Source: Tuberibacillus calidus DSM 17572 (GTDB lineage: Bacteria > Bacillota > Bacilli > Bacillales > Sporolactobacillaceae). From it: a stretch of 64,000 nucleotides of DNA. The notes under the pieces were generated by a model. It had not been told where the DNA came from. It was given only the letters and a program-made list of their open reading frames with translations, and searched no databases. Positions 18,801-27,704 of the stretch are shown one piece after another. Made by a program: the position numbers and the translations under genes. The stretch spans positions 51,541 to 115,540 of the forward strand of contig NZ_KE387194.1 of assembly GCF_000430685.1 (NCBI RefSeq). The letters are read 5' to 3'. The stretch's first letter is position 1, and every line of letters begins with the position of its first letter.

Positions 18801-20387
18801 TTGGCGCAACTCATCTATGACTTAAAAAGCGCTAATCCGAAAGCTAAAGTGAGTGTCAAACTCGTGGCGAAGGCGGGTGTCGGCACAATCGCTACCGGTG
18901 TGGCTAAAGGGCTCGCTGACACGATTTTAATCAGCGGCTATGACGGCGGAACCGGGGCGTCTCCACGCTCAAGCATCCAGCATGCGGGCATGCCTTGGGA
19001 GCTGGGACTGGCGGAAACACACCAAACCCTTTTGCTCAATGGCTTGCGCGATGACGTCGTTTTAGAGGCTGATGGAAAATTGTTAACGGGCCGTGATGTT
19101 TTGATGGCCGCATGTTTAGGGGCGGAAGAATTCGGATTTGCGACAGCACCGCTTGTTGTGCTTGGCTGCATCATCATGCGCATGTGTCATACCGATACAT
19201 GCCCCGTCGGGATTGCGACGCAAAATCCGGAACTTCGGAAAAAAATGATGGGTAAACCCGAACATGTCGTGAATTATTTTCGGTTCGTGGCAGAAGACGT
19301 TCGGAAGCGACTCGCCGCACTAGGCTTTCGTTCATTAGATGAAGTTGTCGGTAGGACAGAACTTTTAACGGTGAAACCGGAAGTGAAACACCATGAAAAA
19401 GCCTCCCGCTTAAACCTGACGAAACTACTTGAGGCGCCTTCGGGAAGAATGTTCCGCCGCTATGAGGAGAAAAAGCGCCGCGGCCACGCGCATAAACACT
19501 TTGATGAACGCGTTTTATTCGAAACAGTCCGTCCCGTTCTGGCATCAGAGCAACCTGTTCATGTGGATACATTCGTAAAAAATACCGATCGGGCGGTAGG
19601 TACGTTAGTCGGGCATTACATCACTGATAAATACCAACAAAACGAACTTCCGGATCACACGGTGCACATTCGCTTAAAGGGCTCAGCCGGTCAAAGCTTC
19701 GGTGCCTTTATTCCGAAAGGTGTCACGCTGGATTTGGAAGGCGATGCCAATGATTATGTCGGAAAAGGGCTATCTGGCGGAAAACTGATCATCAAACCGT
19801 TTTCCGAAGGCACGCATCCGTTTGGTGAGGCGATTATCGGAAACGTCGCATTTTACGGGGCCGTTTCGGGTGAAGCCTTTATTCGCGGTTCGGCTGGGAG
19901 TCGCTTTGCCGTCAGAAACAGCGGCGCCAAGATCGTTGTCGAGGGCGTCGGTGAACACGGCTGTGAATATATGACAGGCGGGCTAGTCGTCATTTTAGGA
20001 ACAATCGGCAAAAACTTTGCTGCCGGCATGTCCGGAGGTGTGGCTTATCTTCTTGATGGCCAGGCAGCTGCCAGAATCAATCGGGAAATGGTGGCCGTAA
20101 CTGCCTTGAATGACCCTGATGAGAGGGATGCGGTCAAACAAATGATCGAGAAACATTATCTTTATACGGAAAGCCCGAAAGCTAAAGAAATATTGGAAAA
20201 CTGGGAAGAGGCATGCAGCCGTTTCATAAAAGTCATTCCAGTGGATTATGCCCAAATGCTTCAGGCCATTGCGGAACTCAAAGCACGCGGTCATTCTGAA
20301 GAAGAAGCCAAACTGCTTGCGTTTAATCTTAAAAAGGCTGGGAAACTGGCTGCACCTGAAATCGAAGAGAACTTCGAGTTGGTTTAA
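15876..20387 (+). CDS. gltA: Glutamate synthase large subunit
   Basis: About 1503 aa. Makes two glutamates from glutamine and 2-oxoglutarate with the small subunit. Order of domains: N-terminal nucleophile amidotransferase whose catalytic Cys is in EHDACGIGF (~residue 17, exposed after propeptide removal), central domain, FMN-binding synthase domain (SGEGGEDPARYF; GGTGASPRSSIQHAG), the 3Fe-4S ligands in GCIIMRMCHTDTCPVGIATQ, and the C-terminal beta-helix (GGLVVILG repeats). I start at ATG 15876 (or 15879), right after GGGAGGGG; an upstream ATG at 15855 has no ribosome site. gltB follows after 205 bases. Confidence 0.97.
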   Translation: MMAEKGMYHPAFEHDACGIGFIANINGKPERFIIDQALEMLRRLDHRAGHNKKTGDGAGILTQIPDALFRKTMADLPESGDYAVGMMFVPREASESHIAAAISEESGQLGLSLLGFRTVPVNKDVLKGRAYETCPQICQFFIGKSAHLDDKGFDKRLYVLRKKIERRLQKIKDFYISSLSSRTIVYKGFLSPEQLGFFYTDLSDPDYRSAIGFVHSRFSTNTFPSWAKAHPYRTLIHNGEINTIQGNRLWMKAREAVFDVDLGVPLDDILPIIEENGSDSATLDNALEFLLVSGMHPAKAAMVLVPEPRESLADPEMAAFYEFYSTLMEPWDGPMALAFTDGRFIGAGLDRNGLRPARYVVTKDGRLIFSSEFGVVDVAPADVKIKANLQPGEWLWVDLEKGKRLASEALKRELAAEHPYSMWLDEAVTVLDGKTPSRLPETEADVPVLQKAFDYTYEEIQKAILPMVTDGKEATGSMGMDTPLAVLSERPQLLYNYFKQSFAQVTNPPIDALREECITSTITWLGRTGDVLTPSVACARRIQCPSPILSDGEYEDLITQWNPAFQTATLTVLYQEKENLKEALERLFQEAEEAVRAGATILVLTDRYPTEDRIPMPMLLASSGLHHHFIRKGQRLNVSIVADTGEARDSHHIAMLIGCGVDAVHPYLGLLTVRRLVETGHVKGMTSEKACANYIKALNAGLLKIMSKLGISTVQSYRGSQAFEALGLSEEVVDRYFTGMVSQLGGLTIDDLDRETKRRHQAAFAASDLDSGSVLQWRKEGEYHRFNPKTIHWLQQASRLNSWPLYRKFSEAADQECFSSIRSLLDFQSDRPPIPLEEVEPIEAILKRFKTGAMSYGSLSQEAHEALAIAMNRIGGKSNSGEGGEDPARYFPDENGDLRRSAIKQVASGRFGVSSLYLTNADEIQIKMAQGAKPGEGGQLPAKKVYPWIAEVRGSTPGVGLISPPPHHDIYSIEDLAQLIYDLKSANPKAKVSVKLVAKAGVGTIATGVAKGLADTILISGYDGGTGASPRSSIQHAGMPWELGLAETHQTLLLNGLRDDVVLEADGKLLTGRDVLMAACLGAEEFGFATAPLVVLGCIIMRMCHTDTCPVGIATQNPELRKKMMGKPEHVVNYFRFVAEDVRKRLAALGFRSLDEVVGRTELLTVKPEVKHHEKASRLNLTKLLEAPSGRMFRRYEEKKRRGHAHKHFDERVLFETVRPVLASEQPVHVDTFVKNTDRAVGTLVGHYITDKYQQNELPDHTVHIRLKGSAGQSFGAFIPKGVTLDLEGDANDYVGKGLSGGKLIIKPFSEGTHPFGEAIIGNVAFYGAVSGEAFIRGSAGSRFAVRNSGAKIVVEGVGEHGCEYMTGGLVVILGTIGKNFAAGMSGGVAYLLDGQAAARINREMVAVTALNDPDERDAVKQMIEKHYLYTESPKAKEILENWEEACSRFIKVIPVDYAQMLQAIAELKARGHSEEEAKLLAFNLKKAGKLAAPEIEENFELV

Positions 20388-20592
20388 ACGGAAACGGTTA
20401 AGTTTTTCCAACTCTGACGCGTCTCATGAAATGATTACCATCGAGCATTTTTCGTACGTTTCCCGGTGACTCACCACCTGCGAGCCATTCATGATTCGAA
20501 CTTTTTTTGCAACATCGCCGGATTTTTTGAGTGTTACTAGATATCCCAAACGGTGATGGATCATTTTCTATGAGGGGAAAGGAGTGTGTGGA

Positions 20593-22035
20593 TTGGGACG
20601 GTTAGGCGGTTTTCTAGAAATCGATCGGCAAAAGACCCCGGAAAGGGGGGCTTGGGAAAGGCAGCGGGATTGGCAGGAGTTGACATTGCCAAGTGATGAA
20701 CGCCTGATTCAAGACCAAGCCGCCCGCTGTATGGATTGTGGCACACCATTTTGTCAAATGGGTGAAGCTTGGCAGAAACTCACGATCGGGTGCCCTTTAT
20801 ATAATCTCATTCCCGAATGGAATGACTTGGTTTACCGCGGCCATTGGCGTGAAGCTTACGAGCGGCTCTTCAAAACGAATAATTTTCCTGAATTCACAAG
20901 CCGGGTTTGTCCTGCGCCTTGCGAAGGATCGTGTAACGCCAATTTACCCACCGAACCGGTTGCCATCAAATCCATTGAGCGAGCGATTATTGATAAGGCT
21001 TTCGAGGAAGGCTGGGTGATCGTCCGCCGTCCAAAAAAACGGACGGGGAAAAAAGTAGCCGTCATCGGTTCAGGACCGGCAGGCCTTGCGTGTGCCGACA
21101 ATCTCAATCAAGCGGGTCATTCCGTCACGGTTTTTGAAAAAGCCGATCGCCCAGGCGGTTTACTCATGTACGGCATCCCCAACATGAAGTTGGAAAAATG
21201 GGTGGTCGAAAGGCGGATTGAGCATTTAAAAAAAGAAGGGATCACTTTTATCCTGAATACAGAAGTCGGCAAGGCCATTCCTCTGGAAAAACTAGAAGCT
21301 CAATTTGATGCGGTCATATTATGTGTCGGTGCAGCGAGACATCGCGATTTAAAGATCCCCGGCCGCACGTTGAAAGGCATCCATTATGCGATGGATTATT
21401 TGGAAGAAAGCACCAAAGCACTGCTTGAAGGCCGTGCGCCGAAGATCACAGCAGAAAGGAAAAAGGTCATTGTCATCGGTGGCGGTGACACGGGGGCTGA
21501 CTGCGTGGCAACAGCCCTCAGACAAAATTGCCTAAGCGTCGTGCAATTTGGCAAACACGAGCGTCCGCCAAAAGTTCGGCGGGCGAATAACCCCTGGCCG
21601 GAACCCCCACAAATCTTTAAATTGGATTATGCCCATGAAGAAGCTATCGCCCGTTTTGGTCATGACCCGCGCCAATTTGGGATCTCAACGGTACGCTTTC
21701 GCGGCACTGAGTCAGTTTCTATGCTTGAGACGGTCGGCATAAAGGTCAATGAGGATGGGTCTTTGGAGGAAATCCCAGAAACGGAACAATCTTGGGAAGC
21801 GGATCTTGTCCTTATCGCCATCGGCTTTGAAGGGGTGGAGAAAAATTTTGCGGATTACACAGATATAAAACTGTCCGCCAACGGTACCATCCTAGCCCCA
21901 CGGAAAACTTTTGCCACGAATCGTCCAAACGTCTACGCTGCCGGCGATGCGCGGCGCGGACAAAGTTTAATCGTATGGGCCATGCGCGAAGGACGTGAGG
22001 TCGCTGATATTGTGAATGAAAAACTGAAAAATTAA
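20593..22035 (+). CDS. gltB: Glutamate synthase small subunit (NADPH-dependent)
   Basis: 480 aa. Delivers electrons from NADPH through FAD and two 4Fe-4S clusters to the large subunit. N-terminal cluster cysteines appear in ARCMDCGTPFCQ, GCPLYN and RVCPAPCEGSCN. FAD site GSGPAGLACADNL near residue 157, NADPH site GGGDTGADCVATALRQ near 300, and C-terminal AAGDARRGQSLIVWA. I start at TTG 20593 (MGRLGGFLEID) because AAAGGAG (20578-20584) lies 8 bases upstream; GTGs before it sit inside the ribosome site. The 205-bp gap after gltA contains no terminator, consistent with one operon. Confidence 0.95.
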   Translation: MGRLGGFLEIDRQKTPERGAWERQRDWQELTLPSDERLIQDQAARCMDCGTPFCQMGEAWQKLTIGCPLYNLIPEWNDLVYRGHWREAYERLFKTNNFPEFTSRVCPAPCEGSCNANLPTEPVAIKSIERAIIDKAFEEGWVIVRRPKKRTGKKVAVIGSGPAGLACADNLNQAGHSVTVFEKADRPGGLLMYGIPNMKLEKWVVERRIEHLKKEGITFILNTEVGKAIPLEKLEAQFDAVILCVGAARHRDLKIPGRTLKGIHYAMDYLEESTKALLEGRAPKITAERKKVIVIGGGDTGADCVATALRQNCLSVVQFGKHERPPKVRRANNPWPEPPQIFKLDYAHEEAIARFGHDPRQFGISTVRFRGTESVSMLETVGIKVNEDGSLEEIPETEQSWEADLVLIAIGFEGVEKNFADYTDIKLSANGTILAPRKTFATNRPNVYAAGDARRGQSLIVWAMREGREVADIVNEKLKN

Positions 22036-22039
22036 TCCG

Positions 22040-22092
22040 AACTCCCGATAGCGAAATTTGTCGAATTTTTTGAATGCTATTGGGAGTTTTTA
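22040..22092 (+). terminator. Rho-independent terminator after gltB
   Basis: ACTCCCGATAGC pairs with GCTATTGGGAGT around a long A/T loop, followed by TTTTTAT. Confidence 0.8.
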
Positions 22093-22159
22093 TGTTATAA
22101 TGAGGCTGTTCAACCATGAATTGGAACAAATATGATTACGTTTTGCCGTGTTAATGCAT

Positions 22160-22430
22160 GACTTTATCCGTAAAGTTAGCTTTTGTGTTACCCTCGGAGA
22201 ATTTCTATTAAAAATGGTTTTTATGATGAATTTGCTCTGGTAACCAGCTGAAAATCAATCATAAATGAATATAGATCTATTTTTTGGTGTTTAACAATAA
22301 GCAGTATTTGTGTTAGCACCTGCGCGGTCCCCTTGGATAAATTCCAATAAAAATAGCTATTATGATGAAATTAGCCGTTGTAAGCGGCTAAAAAACAGCC
22401 ATTTTAAGCTGGTTCTTACAATATAAAGAA
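22160..22430. repeat. Imperfect direct duplication, about 150-bp period
   Basis: The string TTTGTGTTA...TCTATTAAAAATGG...TATGATGAATTTGCT (from ~22180) returns about 140-150 bases later as TTTGTGTTA...CCAATAAAAATAG...TATGATGAAATTAGC, each followed by a short dyad (GGTAACCAGCTG; TGTAAGCGGCTA). A third fragment (AGCTGGTTCTTACA) follows. No gene is seen between the gltB terminator and the transporter start. Confidence 0.55.
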
Positions 22431-22481
22431 TTTAACAAGTAAAATTTACTCTCGCAAAAATTGAGGGGTGGGGGAAAAGTG

Positions 22482-23774
22482 ATGACGCTCAAAGCACTTC
22501 ATCCAAATGTTAAAATCCGTATCACCGTGAATTTCTTTTTGGTAATTGTATATAGAATGGTGACGCCATTTCTAGCTGTCTATTTCTCCCAAAAAGTGGG
22601 TGCAACGATCACCGGCTTTCTTTTTGCCACAGTGATTTTAAGTGCCGTATTGGGCGGAGTGATTGGTGGTTTCTATGGCGACCGCATCGGAAGACGGAAG
22701 CTCATGCTCATGACTGATCTCATCATGGCTTGCGGCTTCGGGGTGATTGCTCTATTGAATTCACCATGGATGGACGCCCCGTATTTAACGTATGTTGTGT
22801 TTCTTGTAGTAGAGTTTTTCGAAGGCATAGCGATGCCGGCTGCACAAGCATTGTTAATTGATTCCAGCACCTCAGAGACACGGCGCCTCATTTTTCAAAT
22901 TCAATATTGGGTGAACAATCTTTCGATGGCCATTGGCAGCATGATCGGCGCCTTTCTGTTTCAGACCCATCATTTTCTTTTGTTTTGCCTAGTCGCCCTT
23001 GTGACATTGATTTCCTATTTTATCACATTGTTTTTTATTACCGATACATATGTTCCACAACCGGCAGAAAAAACATCTCATCCATCTGGAAATGGGAATG
23101 AGAAAGCAGGCGGCTTTCTGAAAAACTATGCTTTTATTCTCTACGATAAAATCTTTTTATTTTTTATTTTGGCGGTTTTATTAACAAGCATTATTGAAAA
23201 TCAATTAACCAATTATGCTGGCGTCCGCATGGCCCAAGCCATTCATGATCAGCCGCTTTTTGCCGGATGGTTGGATTTTCACGTCAATGGTGTTTGGCTT
23301 CTGGGATTTTTACAAACGGAAAACACATTGTTGGTCGTAGTGGGGACCTTTTTGATTGCTTGGATGGTGAAAAAAGTTAGTGACCAACTAGCGATTATTA
23401 CCGGGGTCATCATTTTTACAGCGGGCTATGCCTATATCATGATTGGCACGGTGCCTAGTTTGTTGATTTTGGCCATGTTAATCGCCACCCTCGGGGAATT
23501 AACCTATGTACCGATCAAACAGGCGTATCTTGCGGATATTGCACCGGAAAATGCTCGGAGTTCCTATATGGCCGCAAACTCAATGATGCAATTTTTAAGT
23601 GCGATCATTGGAGGGCTGATGATTACGATCGGTTCACTGCTCAATCCGGCCATTATGACTGTCTTAATTATCTTATTCGGCCTTGCAGCGGCTGGGCTCT
23701 TTTTTCAATCGGGTAGGTTGCTAAATAAAAAAGGCAACAAGGCCTTGCAGGTGGAAAAGGCTTCTCATTTATAA
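22482..23774 (+). CDS. Major facilitator superfamily transporter
   Basis: 430 aa with 12 likely membrane helices. The cytoplasmic loop between helices 2 and 3 has the MFS signature GGFYGDRIGRRKLM, and a central loop around residue 200 (KTSHPSGNGNEKAGG) divides the two six-helix halves. Likely a proton-driven efflux permease of the multidrug type; the substrate cannot be told. Start ATG 22482 follows GAGGGGTGGGGG. A second transporter of the same kind lies at 25652-26947 and is similar in its N-terminal half, possibly an old duplication. Confidence 0.88.
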   Translation: MTLKALHPNVKIRITVNFFLVIVYRMVTPFLAVYFSQKVGATITGFLFATVILSAVLGGVIGGFYGDRIGRRKLMLMTDLIMACGFGVIALLNSPWMDAPYLTYVVFLVVEFFEGIAMPAAQALLIDSSTSETRRLIFQIQYWVNNLSMAIGSMIGAFLFQTHHFLLFCLVALVTLISYFITLFFITDTYVPQPAEKTSHPSGNGNEKAGGFLKNYAFILYDKIFLFFILAVLLTSIIENQLTNYAGVRMAQAIHDQPLFAGWLDFHVNGVWLLGFLQTENTLLVVVGTFLIAWMVKKVSDQLAIITGVIIFTAGYAYIMIGTVPSLLILAMLIATLGELTYVPIKQAYLADIAPENARSSYMAANSMMQFLSAIIGGLMITIGSLLNPAIMTVLIILFGLAAAGLFFQSGRLLNKKGNKALQVEKASHL

Positions 23775-23941
23775 AAAACATCGGCCAATGAAACTTTTTG
23801 GACGGGTTTGTCGTATTTATATTGTCAAATGTTTTTCAAACTTATAGGGACTGAACGGAGATCATGTTATATATAATGTATCGTCCCAAAAGTATGGAAA
23901 ACGTGAAATAGAGAATCTTTGATGGGGAGGAGACGGTCGGA

Positions 23942-24601
23942 ATGCCGCAGTGGTTAAAGAAAACGGTAGTCACTTTAGTTGCAGTTCTGACATTGGGTAC
24001 CGTCGTCCCAACCGTCAACTATCATAGTGACAACAACCGTCCGAACCGTTACGGAAATGATGGTGCCCGCACCCGAAGTGAAGCTGAGCCAATCGTTTTG
24101 GTGCAAACCAAAGAAGCCGATACTCAGGAAGCTGAAAAGAGAAGCGATGAAAGCTGGAGAGCCATTGCTGCTCAATGTGAAACGAAGAATGAAATGCTTG
24201 CGGAATTGGAACGATTTACAATAAAAGAGGCAGAGTCGCAAGGGATGCAAAAGTTCGGTGACAACATTGCCGGGGTGATCGGGGAAACGTATAAAAAAGA
24301 TATCGTTCCGAAATTTGCCAAAGCCGTCACCTCCCTTGGAGCGATGACCGATACGGAGACGCTTCGCCATTTGGCAGTCAGCCATAATCCCGCCTCCGGA
24401 ACCGGAGAACGGATCATGCATCTCTACGATGAGCGGACCGGTAAAGAATGGGTGAAATTCCATGTCCGAAGGGACCACCCGCCGCTCGACGGATATTATT
24501 TTACCTTTCATTATCATGTGAAGGACGATAATTTCCAAAACCATTATGAAGTCGGAAAAATCAACTGGGGCAAAAACACCCCGCCGAAATGGATGGCTTA
24601 G
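23942..24601 (+). CDS. ypjP: YpjP-like secreted or anchored protein
   Basis: 219 aa. An N-terminal hydrophobic segment (KKTVVTLVAVLTLGTVVPTV, residues ~6-25) acts as signal or anchor. The C-terminal half matches what I recall of B. subtilis YpjP: KFGDNIAGVIGETYKKDIVPK, GTGERIMHLYDERTGKEW, FHVRRDHPP, YYFTFHYHVKDDNF and a WGKNTPPKWM end. Function unknown in the family. Preceded by GGGGAGGAG (23925-23933). Probably acts outside the membrane. Confidence 0.85.
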   Translation: MPQWLKKTVVTLVAVLTLGTVVPTVNYHSDNNRPNRYGNDGARTRSEAEPIVLVQTKEADTQEAEKRSDESWRAIAAQCETKNEMLAELERFTIKEAESQGMQKFGDNIAGVIGETYKKDIVPKFAKAVTSLGAMTDTETLRHLAVSHNPASGTGERIMHLYDERTGKEWVKFHVRRDHPPLDGYYFTFHYHVKDDNFQNHYEVGKINWGKNTPPKWMA

Positions 24602-24664
24602 AAAAAATGCTCGGTCTCTGCTTAAAACAGGCGCCGGGCTATTTTATTACCGGAGTGATCATAT

Positions 24665-25252
24665 ATGAATAAAATTTATATGGTAAGACACGCAGAATCG
24701 ACTTACAGCCCCGATGAATATGGGCGCGGTTTGACCGAAAGGGGAAAAAGGGATGCCGAACGCATCACCGAAGCGCTGCTCCCTTTTGACATTGATTTAG
24801 TTATTTCCAGCCCTTACAAAAGAGCGATGGATACCGTAAACGGCATTGCCAAAGCCAAAAACCTGCAAGTTTTATTGGATGAAAGATTCAGGGAAAGGGT
24901 ATTGGCAGGGGATGCGGTGGAAGATTTCCATACGGCTATAAAGGCTGTCTGGGATGATCCGTTGTTTTCACATCCCGGCGGTGAAAGCAATCGAGAGGCT
25001 GCGGAGAGAGGGATTCTTGCTCTTAATGATGTCTTGGTGACGTATCACAATAAAAGAAACATCGTTATCGGCACGCACGGAAATCTAATGGCTTTAATCA
25101 TGCAGCACTATGATGCCCGCTATGATTATTTATTCTGGAAAAACGAATTAAAAATGCCGGATATTTACGTTCTGACTTTTGAAAAGCAAAAATGCTTGGA
25201 CATTTGTCATGTTTCCTGGGATGCCAAATTGCCTAATTATGATGAAAAATAA
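24665..25252 (+). CDS. Histidine phosphatase family protein (phosphoglycerate-mutase-like)
   Basis: 195 aa. The phosphohistidine motif VRHAEST is at the N terminus (H9), SSPYKRAMDTV supplies the second arginine near 57, and GTHGNLMALI near 139 supplies the second catalytic histidine. RFRERVLAG is in the position of the substrate-specific loop. Such enzymes dephosphorylate small molecules or proteins; the substrate is not evident. It lies 63 bases after ypjP and starts behind CCGGAGTG. Confidence 0.88.
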   Translation: MNKIYMVRHAESTYSPDEYGRGLTERGKRDAERITEALLPFDIDLVISSPYKRAMDTVNGIAKAKNLQVLLDERFRERVLAGDAVEDFHTAIKAVWDDPLFSHPGGESNREAAERGILALNDVLVTYHNKRNIVIGTHGNLMALIMQHYDARYDYLFWKNELKMPDIYVLTFEKQKCLDICHVSWDAKLPNYDEK

Positions 25253-25358
25253 CTATTGCTTATTTATGATGTTTATGATAATTTAGAATTACTTAACCGA
25301 TAGGAGTTGTTTTTTATGGTAATCTTTGTCCAACTTGTGGTGAGACTAGGCTAATTGG

Positions 25359-25388
25359 AATAAAACTCATTGTTTGATGAGTTTTATT
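25359..25388 (+). terminator. Hairpin terminator after the histidine phosphatase
   Basis: Perfect 12-bp stem with a 6-base loop; the 3' arm itself is T-rich (GTTTTATTTA). Confidence 0.6.
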
Positions 25389-25451
25389 TAAGCATGCCTT
25401 TTTCATCACTTGGACGGGGTTACCATGTGCCTACATAGATGCCTTTAAGGA

Positions 25452-25499
25452 AGAGGTCTATGTCGGGAGTGGTATGCACCCGATGAATGGCCTCTTTTT
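25452..25499 (+). terminator. Bulged hairpin with T run upstream of the second MFS gene
   Basis: Outer stem GAGG/CCTC and inner stem TCGGG/CCCGA, then TTTTT. It may end read-through transcripts or belong to a leader that controls the transporter. Confidence 0.5.
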
Positions 25500-25651
25500 G
25501 TATGGGTAAATTGGTATCATCTACCCACTCGTGACCCTTTGGCCATTCCATCCTTGTGACTGAAAAAGGCACCAAGAAATTTCATACGTCAGTTAAAGAT
25601 GTCTGAATTCGCTCTAAATCAGAAATAAGGGCGAAAGAGGAGGGGAAACAC

Positions 25652-26947
25652 ATGAAGTGGAGAGATTGGGATACCAATTTAAAAATCCGGTTATTAGGGG
25701 AAGGCGTTATTAATTTATTATTCTGGATGTTTTTCCCGTTTATGGCCATATATTTTTCGGATGCGTTCGGAAAAAGCACAGCGGGCATGCTCCTTGTGAT
25801 TTCACAAGTGATCAGTGTCGTTGTCGGTTTAATCGGCGGCTATTGCGCGGACCATTTTGGCCGCAAGCGGATGATGGTGATTGCCGGATACGGTCAGGCT
25901 TTAGCTTTTATTCCATTTGCACTCGGCGTCTCACCTTGGGTGCATTCGCCGATGCTTGCGTTTTTAGCTTTTTCCGCATTAGGTTTGTTCGGTCAGCTGT
26001 ACTGGCCAGCTAGCCATGCCATGATTGCGGATGTCGTCAATGAAAAACATCGCAGTGCGATTTTCGCGGTTTTCTATACATCCACAAACATTACCGTCGT
26101 CATCGGGCCGCTTTTGGGAGGCATTTTCTTCTTTGACTACCGCTTTCCGTTTATCATCGTTTGCTTATTGGCATCGCTCGCTTTGGCCGTTGTTTTACAG
26201 CGGTTTCTCAGGGAAACCGTTCCGGTCGGCAAAAAAGCCAATGAAGAAATGGAAACGACAGGCTGGCTCAGTTATATTAATCGGCAATTAAGCGATTATA
26301 AAATCATTACTAAGGATCGGCTGTTTTTATTGTTTATTATCGCTGGCATACTTGTTGCACAAACGTTTATGCAATTGGATTTGCTCATCGCCGTATACAC
26401 AACGGATCAAGTGCCTAAACAAACGCTTTTCTCTATTGGTGGATGGTCTTTGCACATCACAGGGAAGGAAGCGTTCAGCGCCATTGTCTCTGAAAATGGC
26501 CTGATTGTCGTGCTCTTTACCGTTTTTATGACCAGATGGATGACGAAATATAAAGAACGCCGCGTGTTTATTTTGTCGTCGTGTTTCTACGGCATCGGCA
26601 TCATGATTTTCGGGCATACCTTAAATATTTGGATCATGTTTTTAGCTATGGCAATTTTTACCTGTGCGGAGATTATGGTCGTTGGCATTCAGGATGCCTT
26701 CATATCAAAGCTCGCGCCCGAACACATTCGCGGTCAATATTTTGCCGCATCAAGCCTGCGCTTTTCAATCGGTCGGACCATTGCACCAATCGCCATTCCG
26801 TTGTCCGGCTGGGTTGGCTATTCTTGGACATTTATGATTCTAGGGCTTTTGGCATTTATGAGCGCTGGCCTTTACGGGATCATGTTTACACAGTTTGAAA
26901 AAAGGGGGCAAACCGCCCATCACATGAAAGTTGTAAAAAGCTCATAA
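25652..26947 (+). CDS. Major facilitator superfamily transporter
   Basis: 431 aa, 12 predicted helices. The loop 2-3 motif is GGYCADHFGRKRMM; helix 5 carries GPLLGGIFF. A central loop near residue 195 (RETVPVGKKANEEME) splits the two halves. Likely an efflux permease; substrate unknown. Start ATG 25652 follows AGAGGAGGGG. It resembles the transporter at 22482-23774 in its opening residues (both ...NLKIR / VKIR...), which suggests common descent. Monocistronic. Confidence 0.87.
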   Translation: MKWRDWDTNLKIRLLGEGVINLLFWMFFPFMAIYFSDAFGKSTAGMLLVISQVISVVVGLIGGYCADHFGRKRMMVIAGYGQALAFIPFALGVSPWVHSPMLAFLAFSALGLFGQLYWPASHAMIADVVNEKHRSAIFAVFYTSTNITVVIGPLLGGIFFFDYRFPFIIVCLLASLALAVVLQRFLRETVPVGKKANEEMETTGWLSYINRQLSDYKIITKDRLFLLFIIAGILVAQTFMQLDLLIAVYTTDQVPKQTLFSIGGWSLHITGKEAFSAIVSENGLIVVLFTVFMTRWMTKYKERRVFILSSCFYGIGIMIFGHTLNIWIMFLAMAIFTCAEIMVVGIQDAFISKLAPEHIRGQYFAASSLRFSIGRTIAPIAIPLSGWVGYSWTFMILGLLAFMSAGLYGIMFTQFEKRGQTAHHMKVVKSS

Positions 26948-26986
26948 ACTTTCAATAACGGTCTGCCAAAACTCCTGGCGGGCCGT

Positions 26987-27637
26987 TTAATGTTTTAGAG
27001 GTGCATATCCAAGACTGTCCAAAACTTCGGCCATCACTTCATACCCGCGGTCATTGGGATGGATGCCGTGTAACAAGGCGTTTTGCCTGCCTTGAAAAGC
27101 ACTGTAGATGTCCGCAATTTTTATATGAGGATAACGAGCGTACTCGTTAAGATGACGGTTGAAACTTTGAATCCAGGTGTCGGCTTGGGGGATGGAGGGA
27201 AATGGGTTGTACAAATTAAGAAGGCGTATAGCATAACAATGATGTTCCGGATTGTGCAAAAAGTGAATGCGTTCAATGATTTTTTTGATATGAGCGATCG
27301 CCCTCTCTGAGGCTGACAGGAGCCTTGCTTCATTCCCATCCAATAAAAAGGCTTGCGCTGCGTCGATTGAATCATTGCCCCCAGCCGTCAGTGTTACGAG
27401 ATCCGAAGTGCGAAGGGACTCCGAAATCGCAGGTAAATAAAGAACGTTAAAAATTTCGGCGGTTGTTGCCCCTGATCGGGCAAATTTGTCAGTAAACACG
27501 GGTCGCTCAAGGGCGCGGGAAGCGAGATCAGCATAGTAGCCAACAAAACTGGGATGAAAGAGATCGGAGCCAATCCCAACAGTTAATGAATCACCTATGG
27601 CAACATAGTGCAGCGGTCTTTGCCATTGATCAGTCAA
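26987..27637 (-). CDS. SGNH/GDSL-family hydrolase
   Basis: 216 aa. Block I AIGDSLTVGIG holds the catalytic Ser; block III is TAGGNDS with the oxyanion Asn; block V is HPNDRGY with the catalytic Asp and His. These are the marks of SGNH esterases/lipases; YpmR of B. subtilis is of this kind. The TTG at 27637 (MTDQWQRPLHY) has GGGGTGGG just upstream and is the best start; a TTG 18 bases earlier overlaps that site. No signal peptide is evident, so it may act in the cytoplasm. The substrate is not determined. Confidence 0.87.
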   Translation of the reverse strand: MTDQWQRPLHYVAIGDSLTVGIGSDLFHPSFVGYYADLASRALERPVFTDKFARSGATTAEIFNVLYLPAISESLRTSDLVTLTAGGNDSIDAAQAFLLDGNEARLLSASERAIAHIKKIIERIHFLHNPEHHCYAIRLLNLYNPFPSIPQADTWIQSFNRHLNEYARYPHIKIADIYSAFQGRQNALLHGIHPNDRGYEVMAEVLDSLGYAPLKH

Positions 27638-27704
27638 AAAGACCCACCCCTTCAAGCATTTGTTTTATTTTATTCATGGGGCGGAAGAGCGGCACGACGG
27701 AAAA

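Larger units (their letters stand above)
25253..25651. other. Gene-free region with two hairpin terminators
   Basis: No gene is seen. AT-rich hairpin 25359-25388 has a perfect 12-bp stem (AATAAAACTCAT / ATGAGTTTTATT). A second, bulged hairpin at 25452-25499 (GAGG..TCGGG/CCCGA..CCTC) ends in TTTTT. A short zinc-ribbon-like reading (CPTCGE at ~25330) in the leader looks like a remnant and has no start. Confidence 0.5.

Noticed and set aside
25318..25380. Short zinc-ribbon-like coding remnant (CPTCGE)
   Set aside because: No start in frame and it runs into a terminator hairpin.
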